A stretch of 64,000 nt of DNA from Adiantum capillus-veneris (GCA_014529385.2 CM043963.1:65273395-65337394); one strand, 5' to 3'. Positions 12,401-23,514 are shown, counted from the first letter of the stretch. The notes: generated by a model from the sequence alone, not told the origin. Translations and numbers: made by a program.

Positions 12401-14634
12401 AGTTATACTTTCAAGGAAATAATTTCGCAATCTACCACGCGGTAATAGACGAACACACTTTTCATGTTGATTCCACTCAATCTGTACATGGTTAACTATG
12501 TCGATTACCGTTATCTGCTAGTTGAGTAGTTTCTACAAAGAGTCTTATCAAGGGGTTTGACTACGTAGATTCTAATCAAAGGGAATGGTTTGCAAGGGCA
12601 ACACCCCGGATTCCCACTGCAATGTTGTTTTTTTTTTCAGGTAGGGGACGTGCTCCTCTCCATTTGACTCCGGGTAAGTGAACATTAGGTTCAAATCTTG
12701 AGGTATGCATCTATTGATTTGGTGTTATTCCATTTTTAGCATTCTTTGCTTGGTTTTTCAAGACGTATAAGTACGCTTGAATGTTACAGAGTCATGCCAA
12801 GGACATGTCGGCACAAAGTATTTTGGGCCAAGTGTCCAATCTATCTTTCTACCTTATGCTGTTACGAACCTACTTGTAGGGTTCAATTTGGCAATTGTTG
12901 TCACATGGGATACAACATGGTCACATGGGATACAACATGGTCTAGGAACTCAAGGAGTTCGGTTTAGCCAGTGTGGAGAAATGAACGAGGGTCCCTCTCA
13001 CTCTTGTCATAAAGTGTTTAGAGCTACCTCCACACACAAGTACATCCTGTACTTGTAGGATGTTCTTTTCTAGACATCCTTAGTTGAGACATATTCCACA
13101 GGTGGCGAATATGAGTCTCTGGGACTGACACTGGCGCCCCTATTTCAAATATGTGTCACAACAAAGTCCCTAAGTGCTGGTCACATCTGTTTTCTAGACC
13201 ATTTTTAGCACGACGTATAAGGAGCAATTTTGTGGCCAGAAATTGTCGGATACTTAGAATGACTTGTTAAGGTTCAAGTATTGCTAAACAACATTACAGA
13301 TGGTTGTTCATACATATAGCAAATGAAAAAGTTTCATTGTTTGAACCTAGAGGTAATCACTGTTTCACCTTCTATTATGGTTCAGACGTTTAAGCAAAGC
13401 TTGCAACTGAAAGTATTTAGTTTCTGTTCAGAACTATTTACATTCTTTTTTAATGTGTGCTACACGCATCACATTTTTCCATAAGTATTGGCAAGGCTCA
13501 TTATGGATATACAGGTTTGAATTAGTTTTTGCTAAATGCATGCACACTAGGTGTTATGGGCCCTGGTGTTTAGCAAATGCTGATTTGGAACGGCATGCAT
13601 ATTCCTCAGGTGGTTGCTTATGAAGCATTTTGCACTCTACGTGCACTATCTCTATGAGATTACTTTTGGATCTACTAATCACCAATAAGAGGTCATGGCT
13701 CGGTTTGGGCATTTGTGGATTTTTTCAAGTTAACCACGATGGTTATTTCGGACATTGTTGATTCCTCACCAATGTTAAACACTACTGTCATTCCCCGTTT
13801 ACGAGTCGTCTGGGACGACTGTCTGTAGACCGTGCGGAAAACACACCTCAGTACTGTCAGTTATCCAAGGGGATAGGCAGATTTCAAAGAGTAATCTTGT
13901 GCTAAAGGATCTGCTAAGAGCATACATTCACACAACACATTTCTGAATAGATGATTTTCTCCCTATTCTAGAATTTGCTTAAGTACGATTTTTGACTTTG
14001 ACCACCTCTTGTGGTGGGGTTGGAGATTGTTTCAATACTTTCATATGTCAAGGACTTACCAAGTGTGCTGACAAAGTATGTTGGCAAGTAACCTTCATTA
14101 GGGATGAACATGTAGTTCTTTGTGTTCCAAACTATTCAGATTTCTAACACGAGGACATTCCCTATCTACGGACTTTTCAAGATACTCAGGCGAGTAGGAA
14201 ATCTGGCTCACAACTGCATGGAAAGTTACGCCAAGGTTTCCTTGCATTATTCCAGTACCTTCAGAAGATCTAAAAATTGGTTATGCCTTTGGAAAAATCT
14301 TAGTTGTGGTTACTCCTTTACAGTACTCAAGTGAGTTATAAATGGAGTTACCATTTAGACCCAAGTGACTCTTAGTTGTGGTTACTCCTTTACAGCACTC
14401 AAGTGAGTCATAAATGGAGTTACCTGTTAGACCCAAGTGGTTGCAAACGGACAAAAATGTTGAAAATCAAGATGTTTCTCTTGGTTTCATTGAACCTCCT
14501 CACTGCACCAATTATCGGTCATCCAGACAACTGGCTCACTTATGGAACTTCAATAAAGAGAACATCAGTATTCTTAAGCAGATATTACTACTTGTGTTTT
14601 TGAGGATGAAAACTGTTCCTTAAGGGGGGAGTAA
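9461..14634 (+). mobile_element. S2 internal region
   Basis: No intact gene. Local tandem duplications are specific to this copy: a perfect 46-bp unit twice (11,332-11,423), about 40 bp twice (around 11,659-11,735), a 20-bp unit twice (about 12,901-12,940), and a 72-bp unit twice (14,299-14,442) where S1 has only one. The internal DNA is homologous to S1 throughout. The polypurine tract is TAAGGGGGGAGTAA at 14,621-14,634. Confidence 0.65.
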
Positions 14635-14807
14635 TGTTAGGACAAGGGTCCTACGGGGCAAGGCCCAACCTAGGGGGTCAGGGACCTAGGCCAAGGGCCG
14701 ACTGGACCAGTGCGGACTGGGGATCCGCTTAGGGAAAGTGCTAGGAGCTAGCCTATATAAGGGGTGGTAGGGAGGAGGATCCCAGGTTCACTACCCTAGG
14801 TCTTATA
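14635..14807 (+). repeat. S2 3' LTR
   Basis: It begins TGTTAGGACAAGGG and ends GTCTTATA, with the TATA box CTATATAAGGGG. A handful of substitutions separate it from the 5' LTR. Confidence 0.88.
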
Positions 14808-16245
14808 ATTTCCAAATCCTTTCCAAGTTTGTATGCTCGTAGCATATGCCAAACGTGAGCATTCGCAATGCCAGATGCCCAAATTGAAGCCTTTGCTTCA
14901 CATAAAAGTTTTTGTGCTTGTAGCTAATAGATGCTACTATTGACATACGCAGATCGACCTTGTCAAACACTTTTGGTTGATATGGGCTACTAGTGTTGTA
15001 TATTAAGTATCTCCAATCAACTTTTAGAAGTGGTGGTAAGTAGTTGGCCATGCCAAGCACGTAGCACCCTGCATCAAGCCATTCAACAGGCGGTGTTGAT
15101 CTCCTTGAGATACTAAAACATTGCCAAGTTACTATGTTGTTGCATCAAAATGGAACCACGGAGGAGCCGTGCTCTGGCTCAATACGGTTGGGAGTCAAGC
15201 TGTGCTTTATTCGAGGTTGTAAGGCAATATTTGGGCTTTTATGGGCAATGTATGCAACAAAATATCAATGGATCAAACTGAAACAAGCCATGCTTGTGCG
15301 TAGAGCACATCATGCAAGTCTCAAACATGACTTTATGTAGAGATACGGAAAAAATGATAGATCAAGTTATGCAGATAACAACGAAGCAAGACCATCTAGA
15401 GGTACCGACAAAGTGTACCTAAAATTGTTTGCCGTTGCAAAAAAGATGTAGTGCAAACCCTCATTAACCGAACATAGCCGGCCTAACTTCCAAGACATGC
15501 CATGCATGCCGGATCGTGCTGATGATCGACAAGCCTTCGTGCTTGTCATGCTTGCACGTTTGTTTTGGAATGTCTGCAAATGCGGTTGGGGGCCTTGGAC
15601 ATTCTATAATTGTAATTTCTGCTCCATGAAATTGCCATGGCCCCTCCATGCTTGCCCATGATTATTGACATGCAAGCCATGCAAGACTCCGATGGGAGGG
15701 GCAGCCATGGGACGGCCTTCATAGCTCCTCCTCGGCTGCTCACTCTGATATGCCATCGGTTACTTCCTCCAACATGACAATTGACCGGCATGCCAATAAC
15801 CACCTAAAGAGAGTAGAGGGGGGCTACCGAATGTGGGCACGCTCCCTTCCACTTGATTTAAAAAATAAAAAAAAACTAAAAGGCGTGCTCCTCCCACATG
15901 GTCAATGGTGGGCTGCGATCGCTGTTGCAGAGAAAACAAGCGAGGGAGATGGCGAGAGGATGCTCCATGTCCCTTGGCCTTTTGATGAGGGTTAACCCCC
16001 ACCGTAATGTGAGCTCAGCCATGCCCTCAATGCCCCCTACTTGCTGCTCGACTCGCCTTCCTTCCTCGGCTCTAGGGCGGTTGCCCGCGCAGCCTTGGCC
16101 AGAGCTCCTCCCGCCTATGTAGAGAGCCTGCATGTGGCTGTGAACTTCTTGCTTAGCAAGAAGGATTTCCTTTGCATTAGTGGTGCCTCCTCCATGCATG
16201 CTTTGCATGAACTTCACAACACGTAGCCTGCCCCTTGATCCATAA

Positions 16246-16336
<91 letters not shown>

Positions 16337-16378
16337 TCATGCCTACTTCCCCCCTCTTCCATAGCTCACGTTTCCCTT
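14808..16378 (-). mobile_element. S1 internal region, 5' half
   Basis: Read on the minus strand this is the leader and former gag side of S1, from the start codon at 16,362 down to the S2 insertion point. Homology to 9,461-about 11,000 of S2 is visible (the ATGGA(A/G)GAGG start context and repeated CATGCATG/AAGCCATG stretches). No frame beyond about 150 codons, and the longest of those is made by the GA repeat. Confidence 0.55.
16249..16330. repeat. (GA)n microsatellite
   Basis: About 41 GA repeats (CT on the minus strand) directly after the start codon of the former S1 gag. S2 has a short CTCTCT tract at the equivalent place (about 9,530-9,556), so the run expanded inside S1. Confidence 0.95.
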
Positions 16379-16391
16379 GGCTCTGATACTA
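16379..16391 (-). promoter_or_regulatory. S1 primer-binding site (one mismatch)
   Basis: Minus strand TAGTATCAGAGCC, one base after the 5' LTR end. It differs from the Met-tRNA site TGGTATCAGAGCC by a G-to-A change at the second base. Confidence 0.8.
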
Positions 16392-16392
16392 G

Positions 16393-16528
16393 TGAAATGC
16401 CCTGAGAATTGCCGCACTCGAATCCTCCACCCAACCTCCCTTTTATAGCCTCCTAGATCCCTTCTCCATTGGGCAGTCGGCGACCCTTGGCAAGGTCCTT
16501 GACCTCCAGGGTGGCCCTTGGCCTGACA
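16393..16528 (-). repeat. S1 5' LTR
   Basis: Pairs with 5,514-5,660. The outer end TGTCAGGCC (minus) abuts TTTCC at 16,529-16,533. Confidence 0.85.
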
Positions 16529-16644
16529 TTTCCATCGACCATGGCATATGATTAGAACATGTAGCAAGGGTAAGTGTCCACAACTAAGGCCAATTTTCCA
16601 ACCATTGGGTCCAAGATTCACCATACATTAAGAACATAACCAAT
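16529..16644. repeat. R repeat, right part (between S1 and copia-2)
   Basis: It continues the match to the paralogous copy from about 56,336 (TTTCCATCGACCATGG..., then TATGATTAGA, GTAGCAAGG). The match stops at 16,644, exactly where the copia-2 LTR starts. Confidence 0.75.
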
Positions 16645-16836
16645 TGTTGGGGTATGAAGCCCAATGTGGTCGCCCAGGTAAGTGGGCGGCCCGCCAGGTA
16701 TGTACACATATTCTTTTGTAAAAACCTAATAAGAACTCACTATGCTCTACACATTACAGTAGAGCGAGTTCACCATATCGTCGTGCTCTTCTTCTCGCAC
16801 TCCCTCTCGCGTCGCACTTCCGCTCGTACTCCTTCA
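16645..16836 (+). repeat. copia-2 5' LTR
   Basis: A 192-bp LTR from TGTTGGGGTATGAAGCC to CTCCTTCA, matched by 21,958-22,149 of the same length with about ten differences. No TATA box is obvious. Confidence 0.92.
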
Positions 16837-16838
16837 AC

Positions 16839-16850
16839 TGGTATCAGAGC
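16839..16850 (+). promoter_or_regulatory. copia-2 primer-binding site
   Basis: TGGTATCAGAGC, two bases after the LTR end; a perfect Met-tRNA primer site. Confidence 0.92.
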
Positions 16851-16864
16851 TCAGATCGAGGCTT

Positions 16865-17257
16865 GTGGCAGCACTGCAGGAGGCTAGAGTCACCAACTCA
16901 GATTGGAGTGAAATTCGACAGGCGAAGACACGGCCCCAAATCTCGTGGGAGAACCCGAAGGGCTTGGTGTTGTCAGAATTTCATTCTGAGGTCATCTCGG
17001 CCACCGTTCGGCTTCGACAAAGGTCTGCGCAGGCCATTTTCGACTACGTGGTCTCGACGGGTGCAGATCTGACTCTGCAAATTTGGGGTTTTCCCAGAGT
17101 GTTGATTTGTGGTTGTCTACACATCGAAGGACGGCTCACAGTTCTTGGAGGCGTGTCACATACGACACGGGCGCATCTACATACAGACTGTAGGCGACAT
17201 CCACTAGTTCATCAGGTAGCTTGTGTTTGCTACTTGATATTCCAGATTTCATCCTGA
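16865..17257 (+). CDS. copia-2 leader ORF (130 codons, function unknown)
   Basis: An open frame of 130 codons starts 14 bases after the primer site, far upstream of gag (17,900). By itself it might be chance. However, its first half resembles the equivalent place in copia-3 (about 58,810-58,990) in the same frame: positions keep (W/Y)SE, a Q.(F/S)WE stretch, LV.S(E/D)F, ISA(T/S)V and RSAQAI. In copia-3 the frame carries a TAG. It could be a real upstream ORF, the remnant of a former gag N-terminus, or DNA conserved for RNA folding or packaging. No domain is recognised. The 640 bases between this ORF and gag show nothing else. Confidence 0.35.
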   Translation: MAALQEARVTNSDWSEIRQAKTRPQISWENPKGLVLSEFHSEVISATVRLRQRSAQAIFDYVVSTGADLTLQIWGFPRVLICGCLHIEGRLTVLGGVSHTTRAHLHTDCRRHPLVHQVACVCYLIFQISS

Positions 17258-17899
17258 CATTGCAGGTACTTCCACATGGGATGTATTGTCAGAGATGATG
17301 TATGTCTGTTGAGGGTTTGCTGGTTGTGAGTCACGCAGCAAACAACCGCCACAGCGGTTACAACATACAATGGGAAATTTGTGGATGTATGACTTTGTGG
17401 GAAGTCTATGTACTGTCAGATTTACTGCAGTCTTTGTTGAGGGTCGAGTGAGGTTTTATTGAGCTGGGGGATTCTCGAATGTTGAGGTCCTTTCGGTGAT
17501 ACAGGTCTTGGAGCGATCCCTCGAGCACCCTTATATAGGCAGCTAGGATGTATTGACTGTGAGTTAGACAGTTGGGATTGCATCTTTGCTTTACTGCCGT
17601 TGAGGCATTGTCACAGTCTATGCTTACAGGACAGTGACAGGACAGTGAGAGACAGTACAGGTGCAGGACAGGTTTACCCGCAGCTTACAGTGTCAGAGAG
17701 ACAGTGTTTTTTGAGCTGTTTTTTGGTCTGTTTTTTGAGTAAACCAGAGCCATTTTACAAAGGAGACTCTGCCGAAATTTATGCAGAATCTGAAGCTTTC
17801 TTGGTTCATTTGACAGGTTGATATTGGTTCAGAGGTCAGTTTACAGGGGAAACTCTGCCGAATTTTTCCCAGGAAAGTAAACCACTGTGAAGCGTAGCT

Positions 17900-18424
17900 A
17901 TGGCTGGATCACAGGACACTGCTCTTTCCAATATCAAGAAGCTGGATGGAACCAATTTCCCATTGTGGAAGAAGCAGATTTGGCACGTGTTGGTACAAAA
18001 GAAGCAGATAAAACCTATAAAGCTCAAGGGGATAAAACCAGAAGATATGGACGAAGATGAATGAAGCGAAATGGATGAATTGGCACTTTCTACCATTATG
18101 CTGACTTCGGTAGAAAGCGTTTACTTCAATGTAGCAGACGAGATGTCGGCTTATCAAGCACGGTTAAAGCTGAGTGATCTTTATGAGAAGCAGAGTGCAG
18201 CTTCACAGGTATACTGGCTTAAGAAGCTTGTTGACTTGAAGATGAAAGAAGGGACACCTATGTCCAATCATCTGAATGAATTCAACACAATCTATAGTCA
18301 GTTGTTAGCTCAAGGTGTCAAGTTTGATGAACCTGTTAGAGCTATGTTCCTGTTGATCACATTGCCGGAAAGTTGGGACAGTTTTTGCACAGGTTTGAGT
18401 AATCTGCACCTCCAGATGGTTTGA
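17900..18424 (+). pseudogene. copia-2 gag
   Basis: The frame begins MAGSQDTALSNIKKLDG and has the copia Gag pattern (LDGTNFPLWK, then W..L..LY near DLYEKQSA, M.EG..M..HLNEF, then LP.SW). It is interrupted by TGA at 18,062-18,064, which a single C-to-T change at a CGA would explain. The frame ends near 18,420, and the continuation lies in another frame from 18,421. This protein would form the particle shell and bind RNA. The start was chosen because it opens directly into the conserved N-terminal Gag motif. Confidence 0.88.
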
Positions 18425-21400
18425 ACATAGCAGGTGTAGAAGGAAGTCTGCTTACTGAAGAAACCAATAGAAAGACAATGGACAAAGGCAAAGGAACAGC
18501 CTTAGTTTTCAGGGGAAGGACCAAAGAAAAGTACAAAGGTGGAAAGAGGAATCAGTCTCGTAGCAAGTGCCGCAGTGCTAAAGGCAAGAGTGCCATAGAA
18601 TGCTACCATTGTGGCAAGAAGGGTCACATGAAAAGAGATGGCAGAGAATGCAAAGCAGAAAAAGGCAAAGAGAAAGCTGAAGACCATGGTGAGAAGAACA
18701 AGTCCTCAGTGAAGATTCAAGAAATAAATGTGACAAACACTGTTGCAGAGGATGGAAGTCTAGTGTCAGGAGACATCTACTTCTTGAAGAATACAATGGA
18801 CTCAACTCTTCTTACAGCATCTGATGGAAATGCACTGAGTGACTGGATTATAGACTCAGGGGCATCACTTCATGTGTCTCCAAACAAGGAGTGGTTTACC
18901 TCTTATGTGACCACTAAAGATCATGTTCGGCTAGGCAATGGGCAGACATGTGAGATCTTAGGTGTTGGAGATGTTCAATTGAAGTTTCAGAATGGCTCTT
19001 CTTTCACGCTGAAGAATGTGAGACATGTTCCTGCAATTACAAAGAGCTTGATCAGCATAGGTTTACTTGATGATGCTGGCTACGTCACCACTTTTGGACA
19101 GAACATGTGGAAGATATCCAAGGGTTCTATGACAGTAGCACATGGAGTAAAGTCTGGAGGAATTTACATGATTTATGTATCAAATGTCTCTAAAAATGTA
19201 ATCAATGTAACTGAGCAGCCGAACGTTTCTTTGTGGCATAGCCAGTTAGGACATATGTCCAAGAAGGAATGGAAATCTTGTCTTGTTCTGGTTATTTGCC
19301 TGGCTTTTCATTTAATGATTTTGAATTCTGTGAACATTGTCTGTATGGTAAGCAAACACAGTAGCCACATAAGCATAGAAGCAGTAGAAGAGATACACAG
19401 TTGGCACTTGTTCATAGTGATTTGTGTGGACCTATGCCTAACCTATCTGTAGGGGGAGCTTCTTACTTTATGACATTTATAGATGATTACTCGAGAAAAG
19501 TATTGGTTTACTTTCTCAAGCACAAGGATGAAGCGTTTAGTGTTTTCAAAACGTTTGTGACACTTGTGGAGAATCAGAGTGGCAAGAAGCTTAAATGCTT
19601 ACGCACTGACAATGGTGGAGAGTATGTTTCAAAGGCCTTTCAGGACTTTTGTGAGTCAAAAGGTATAAAACGTGAACTTACTGCTCCTTACAATCCTCCT
19701 CAAAATGGTGTTGCTGAGAGGATGAATAGGACCATAAAAGAGAAGGTCAGAAGTATGTTGTCTAATGCACAGCTGCCAAATGGGTTTTGGGCTGAAGATG
19801 TATAACCAGCTGTTCATCTTGTAAATAGATCTCCTAGCAAGGAATTGCAGAAGGATTCAGTGCCAGAGATGGTATGGTCAGGCAAAATGCCCTCATACAA
19901 GCATCTCAGAGTCTTTGGCTGTGAGGCATATACTCACGTTCCAAAGGAATTTAGGAACAAACTTGAGCCAAAGAGTAGAAAGTGCATCTTTCTAGGCTAT
20001 GGTAATTCTGGTGAGATGGGGTACAGACTTTGGGATCCCGAATCCAGAAAGGTTGTCCGCAGCAATGATGTTCACTTTAATGAATCCAAATATCATTCTA
20101 AACCAGAGAGGGTTGAGGAGATTAGAAGAGTTGTCTTCCAAGAAGATGGACCTGCACGTGCAAGACAAAATGTCAGGGCTCAAGAGGAGCAAGGACAGGA
20201 TAGAGTGGAACCACAGGTTGTGGCTGAGCCTGAGCCACCTATTGTGCGTAGATCTAGACGTATCACACGACCTCCTGATAGGTTTGTTCCATCTATGAAC
20301 TATGTCATGTTGACTAATTGCAATGAGCCTTCATGTTACAAGGAAGCAGTGCACATGAAGGACTCCGGGAATTGGCAATTGGCCATGCAGTCAGAGATGA
20401 CAGCTCTGCATAAAAACAAGACATGGAAGCTAGTTAAATTACCACAGGGAAAAAAGGCTCTACCTTGTAAATGGGTTTACAGGTATAAGATCACCGTTCA
20501 TGATAGTCAGCCAAAGTACAAAGCAAGGCTTGTTGCCAAGGGCTTTAAGCAAGAACAAGGCATTGACTTTGATGAAGTCTTCTCTCCGGTGGTCAAGATG
20601 ACTACATTGAGATGCTTTCTTGCATTGGTTGCCATATTAGATTTGGTGTTGCACCAAATGGATGTCAAGACAACGTTCTTGCATGGTGATTTAGATGTGG
20701 AAATTTACATGCAGCAGCCAGAAGGGTTGGTTGAGAAAGGCAAGGAAGATTGGGTATGCCAGTTGTTAAAGAGTCTTTATGGCTTAAAACAATCACCGAG
20801 GGCATGGTACCATAAATTCCACAAGTTTATGCTTTCTCAAGGCTACAAACGTAGTGAGTTCGATCACTGTCTATATACAAAGAAGGCTAAGGATGGTAGT
20901 TGGCTGATCCTTATTTTGTATGTGGATGACATGTTGATTGCTGGCAAGCAGTTGAAAGAAATTTCAGCTTTGAAGTCAAAGATGGCAAAATCGTTTGACA
21001 TGAAAGACATGGGTGAGGCAAGTCATATACTTGGTATGCGCATTGAGAGAGACAGATCAAAGAAGTTGATTTGGTTATCTCAAACAGAGTATATTGACAA
21101 GGTTTTGCAACGTTTCAATATGGAGAAGGGAAAGACATTGAGTGTTCCATTGCCACCATATGTGAAACTTAGCAAACAAGATTGTCCTATGTCTGAGGAA
21201 GAACAGGCTGAAATGGATAAGATTCCATATGCGTCTGCAGTGGGTAGTTTGATGTATGCAATGATTGCTACTCGCCCAGACATTGCATTTGTAGTGGGAG
21301 TAGTAAGTCGATACATGTCAAACCCAGGCAAGAAACATTGGGAGGCAGTGAAAGGAATATTGAGATACCTGAAAGCTACAAAGAGTATGCGTATATGCTA

Positions 21401-21868
21401 TGGGAGTCAGGAGCTAAGTGTAAAGGGTTTTACAGACTCAGATTATGCAGGTGACTTAGACAACCGAAGGTCTACGTCAGGGTATGTCTTTACATTGGCT
21501 GGTGGAGCAGTATCATGGCGTTCTAGATTACAAGATTGTGTTACTCAGAGGCTGAATATGTTGCAGCATCAGAGGCGTGCAAAGAATCAATTTGGCTTAA
21601 TCGACTAGTAACAGATTTGGGAATCAAAGAAGAGATGCCTGTGTTACATTGTGATAGTCAAAGTGCTATACAATTGGCTCGCAATCCAGTTTATCACTCA
21701 AAGACAAAGCATGTGGATGTGAAGTATCATTTCATCAGGGAAATGCTCGAGGATAAGCAACTTCAGCTTGTCAAAGTTCACACCACAGAAAATCCTGCTG
21801 ATCTACTTACAAAAGGACTTCCCTCAGAGAGCTTTGCGCATTTTCGCAATCAATTAGGTGTAGGGTAG
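18421..21868 (+). pseudogene. copia-2 pol: zinc knuckle, protease, integrase, RT, RNase H
   Basis: In order: CCHC-like knuckle (CYHCGKKGHMKRD, about 18,600; the final Cys is displaced), aspartic protease (WIIDSGASLHVS, about 18,845), GAG-pre-integrase (LWHSQLGHMS, about 19,230), integrase core (LVHSDLCGP; FIDDYSRK; RTDNGGEY; PQNGVAERMNRTI, 19,400-19,800), RT (KWVYRYKI; KARLVAKGF; LYVDDMLIA, about 20,470-20,945), and RNase H (FTDSDYAGD; DNRRSTSGY; SEAEYVAASEACKE; HCDSQSAIQLARN). The polyprotein end LGVG then stop is at 21,868. Lesions: a frameshift near 19,265 in the pre-integrase region, TAA at 19,803-19,805 and a frameshift near 21,530 in RNase H. The middle 587 codons (19,845-21,608) are intact. 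Order and sequence fit a plant Ty1/copia element; it cannot encode a working polyprotein. Confidence 0.93.
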
Positions 21869-21943
21869 TACATCACTTCTCTACATCTCTTGTATATTAG
21901 CTTGTATAGTAGCTTCTCTCACACTTAAAGTACCACATTGGAC

Positions 21944-21957
21944 TTTAAGTGGGAGGT
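21944..21957 (+). other. copia-2 polypurine tract
   Basis: AAGTGGGAGG directly before the 3' LTR; plus-strand primer site. Confidence 0.8.
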
Positions 21958-22149
21958 TGTTCGGGTATGAAGCCCAATATGGTCGCCGAGGTAAGTGGGC
22001 GGGCCGCCAGGTATGTACGCATATTCTTTTGTAAAAACCTAATAAGAACTCACTATGCTCTACACATTACAGCAGAGCGAGTTCACCATATCGTCATGCT
22101 CTTCTTCTCGCACTCTCTCTCGCGTCGCACTTCCGCTCGTACTCCTTCA
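21958..22149 (+). repeat. copia-2 3' LTR
   Basis: 192 bp, TGTTCGGGTATGAAGCC to CTCCTTCA. The right flank is GGAAG while the left flank of the 5' LTR is CCAAT, so there is no target duplication. The right side is directly in gypsy G1 pol. Confidence 0.92.
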
Positions 22150-22666
22150 GGAAGCTCAAACCAAAGCTATTCGAAGGGATATTCAAGCGGCTCAAGATCG
22201 ACAAAAGAAGTACGCCGACTTAAAAAGATCTGATCGGATTTTCAAAGAAGGTGACAAAGTTTTCTTACGAGTAAAGCCCAAAAAGAGCAATCTGTCTCTC
22301 GAAAGGTATAAGAAACTTAGCTACCAATATTGTGGACCTTACGAAATAATCAAGGTTATAAGTGATCAAGCTTATAGACTAAAACTCCTTTCTCATCTCA
22401 AAGTGCATGATGTATTTCATGTAAGTCTGTTAAAACCTCATGTATATAATCCTGACCATGTCCTTGATGATGAGCAAATCATTTTACCTGCTCAAGATGT
22501 TCTACAACTCCAACCTGATACTATCCTAGAAACTCGGGAGAGAAAACTTAGGAATAGATCCATCAAAGAACATTTTATCTTATGGAAGGATTTCCCTATA
22601 GAAGATGCTACTTGGGAAGATGAGACATCCCTTCTTAAGGATTACCCTTCACTGTTCTTGAGATGA
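22150..22666 (+). pseudogene. G1 gypsy pol C-terminus: integrase tail and chromodomain
   Basis: The open frame starts inside the copia LTR, but real homology starts at 22,150 (EAQTKAIRRDIQAAQDRQKK). It has the GPF/Y-type integrase tail (YCGPYEIIKV; AYRLKLL; VHDVFHVSLLKPH) and a chromodomain-like end (ILETRERKLRN; HFILWKDFPIEDATWED), then a stop at 22,664-22,666. This marks a chromovirus-type Ty3/gypsy element. RT, RNase H and the integrase core are missing, cut at the copia-2 junction. The frame itself is undamaged over about 170 codons. Confidence 0.9.
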
Positions 22667-23340
22667 GGACATCTCAAATTCTAAGTTGGGGAGATTGTAA
22701 GGTCTCTACTTTCGAATTTCACACAAGGTTTATTACGCATTTGAATTTTTTTTAACCATCACTCATTATTTAAGATATTCAAGTTCAAATTATGAATCGT
22801 AAGTTGAGAAAACTTAGAATTTAAAATTTACGCTACAAAATTCTGACATGTTTAGCTATATGAATCATTAACTAACTTATTGCAAGACTTATTTACTGAT
22901 TGTAGAATTTTCTTTTACTGCTGTAAAGTTAATAAAAGACTGTAAAGTTTAACTTAAAAATGTAAAGTAAATTATCATTAAGGAAATAAAATAAAATAAT
23001 TATAAAGACATATGAATACAGAGGGATGACAAATGAAGGCACATAGACTCACCTGGACTCACATAGGAGGGGACAAAGTGGGACACACTGTCACATGAAA
23101 AGGAGAGGCTAGTCTTGACTAATCTTAATGAGGGGGGGTTGTGTGGCCTTATCTTTTGATCATAATGACAAAGTGGTCAAGCTGATGGGTACCACAAGGG
23201 TACCAAAAACGCGGGTATGATTTTTGGGGGAAAAAAAAATAAAAAAATAAAAATATTTTTTTAAAAAATAAAAATATTTTTTTAAAAAATAAAAAAAATA
23301 AATTTTTTTTTGAAAAAAAAGTTGGACGTTTTCTTTTCTG

Positions 23341-23350
23341 CTATAAATAG
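23341..23350 (+). promoter_or_regulatory. G1 LTR TATA box
   Basis: CTATAAATAG, conserved in the inverted LTR copy near 2,858. The minisatellite begins about 170 bases downstream and would be in the transcribed leader. Confidence 0.7.
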
Positions 23351-23514
23351 AGCATCCATGCTCACACTTTAGACATAGAGATTGCTTCTATAGCGCTCAT
23401 GAAGTGCTGCCACTTCTCTTAGAGAGAAGGCGTCCACAAACCACTAAGAGAGCAAAAACTCTAGTGGACTAATAAAGTGCTTATTAATTGAGCATTCAAT
23501 TAGTTTTAAGAAGG

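Larger units (their letters stand above)
9275..14807 (+). mobile_element. S2: short-LTR element nested in S1, plus strand
   Basis: Two 173-bp LTRs (9,275-9,447 and 14,635-14,807), a perfect primer site and a polypurine tract define a complete element of about 5.5 kb. The flanks are ATTGC (9,270-9,274) and ATTTC (14,808-14,812), a 5-bp target duplication with one substitution. Removing S2 rejoins S1, whose two halves are homologous to adjacent parts of S2 near 10,920. S2 and S1 are therefore related elements lying head to head. No long frame survives; near the 3' end the frame VFEDENCSLRGE then stop matches the S1 ending. Confidence 0.85.
5514..16528 (-). mobile_element. S1: short-LTR gypsy-derived element, minus strand, containing nested S2
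   Basis: Boundaries are set by LTRs of 147 bp (5,514-5,660) and 136 bp (16,393-16,528), both TG...CA on the minus strand, and by a perfect TTTCC duplication at 5,509-5,513 and 16,529-16,533. The paralogous locus near 56,336 shows the unoccupied target. Minus-strand order: 5' LTR, primer site (16,391-16,379), start codon at 16,362, about 5.2 kb internal DNA in two halves (16,378-14,808 and 9,274-5,661), polypurine tract, 3' LTR. The internal part has no long frame. Just before the tract, a gypsy-like polyprotein ending can be read (FEDKNASPRGE then stop). I infer a decayed or non-autonomous Ty3/gypsy derivative; no RT or integrase motif was found by eye. Confidence 0.8.

Noticed and set aside
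16177-16340. Leu/Ser-repeat ORFs on the minus strand
   Set aside because: They are only translations of the GA microsatellite.
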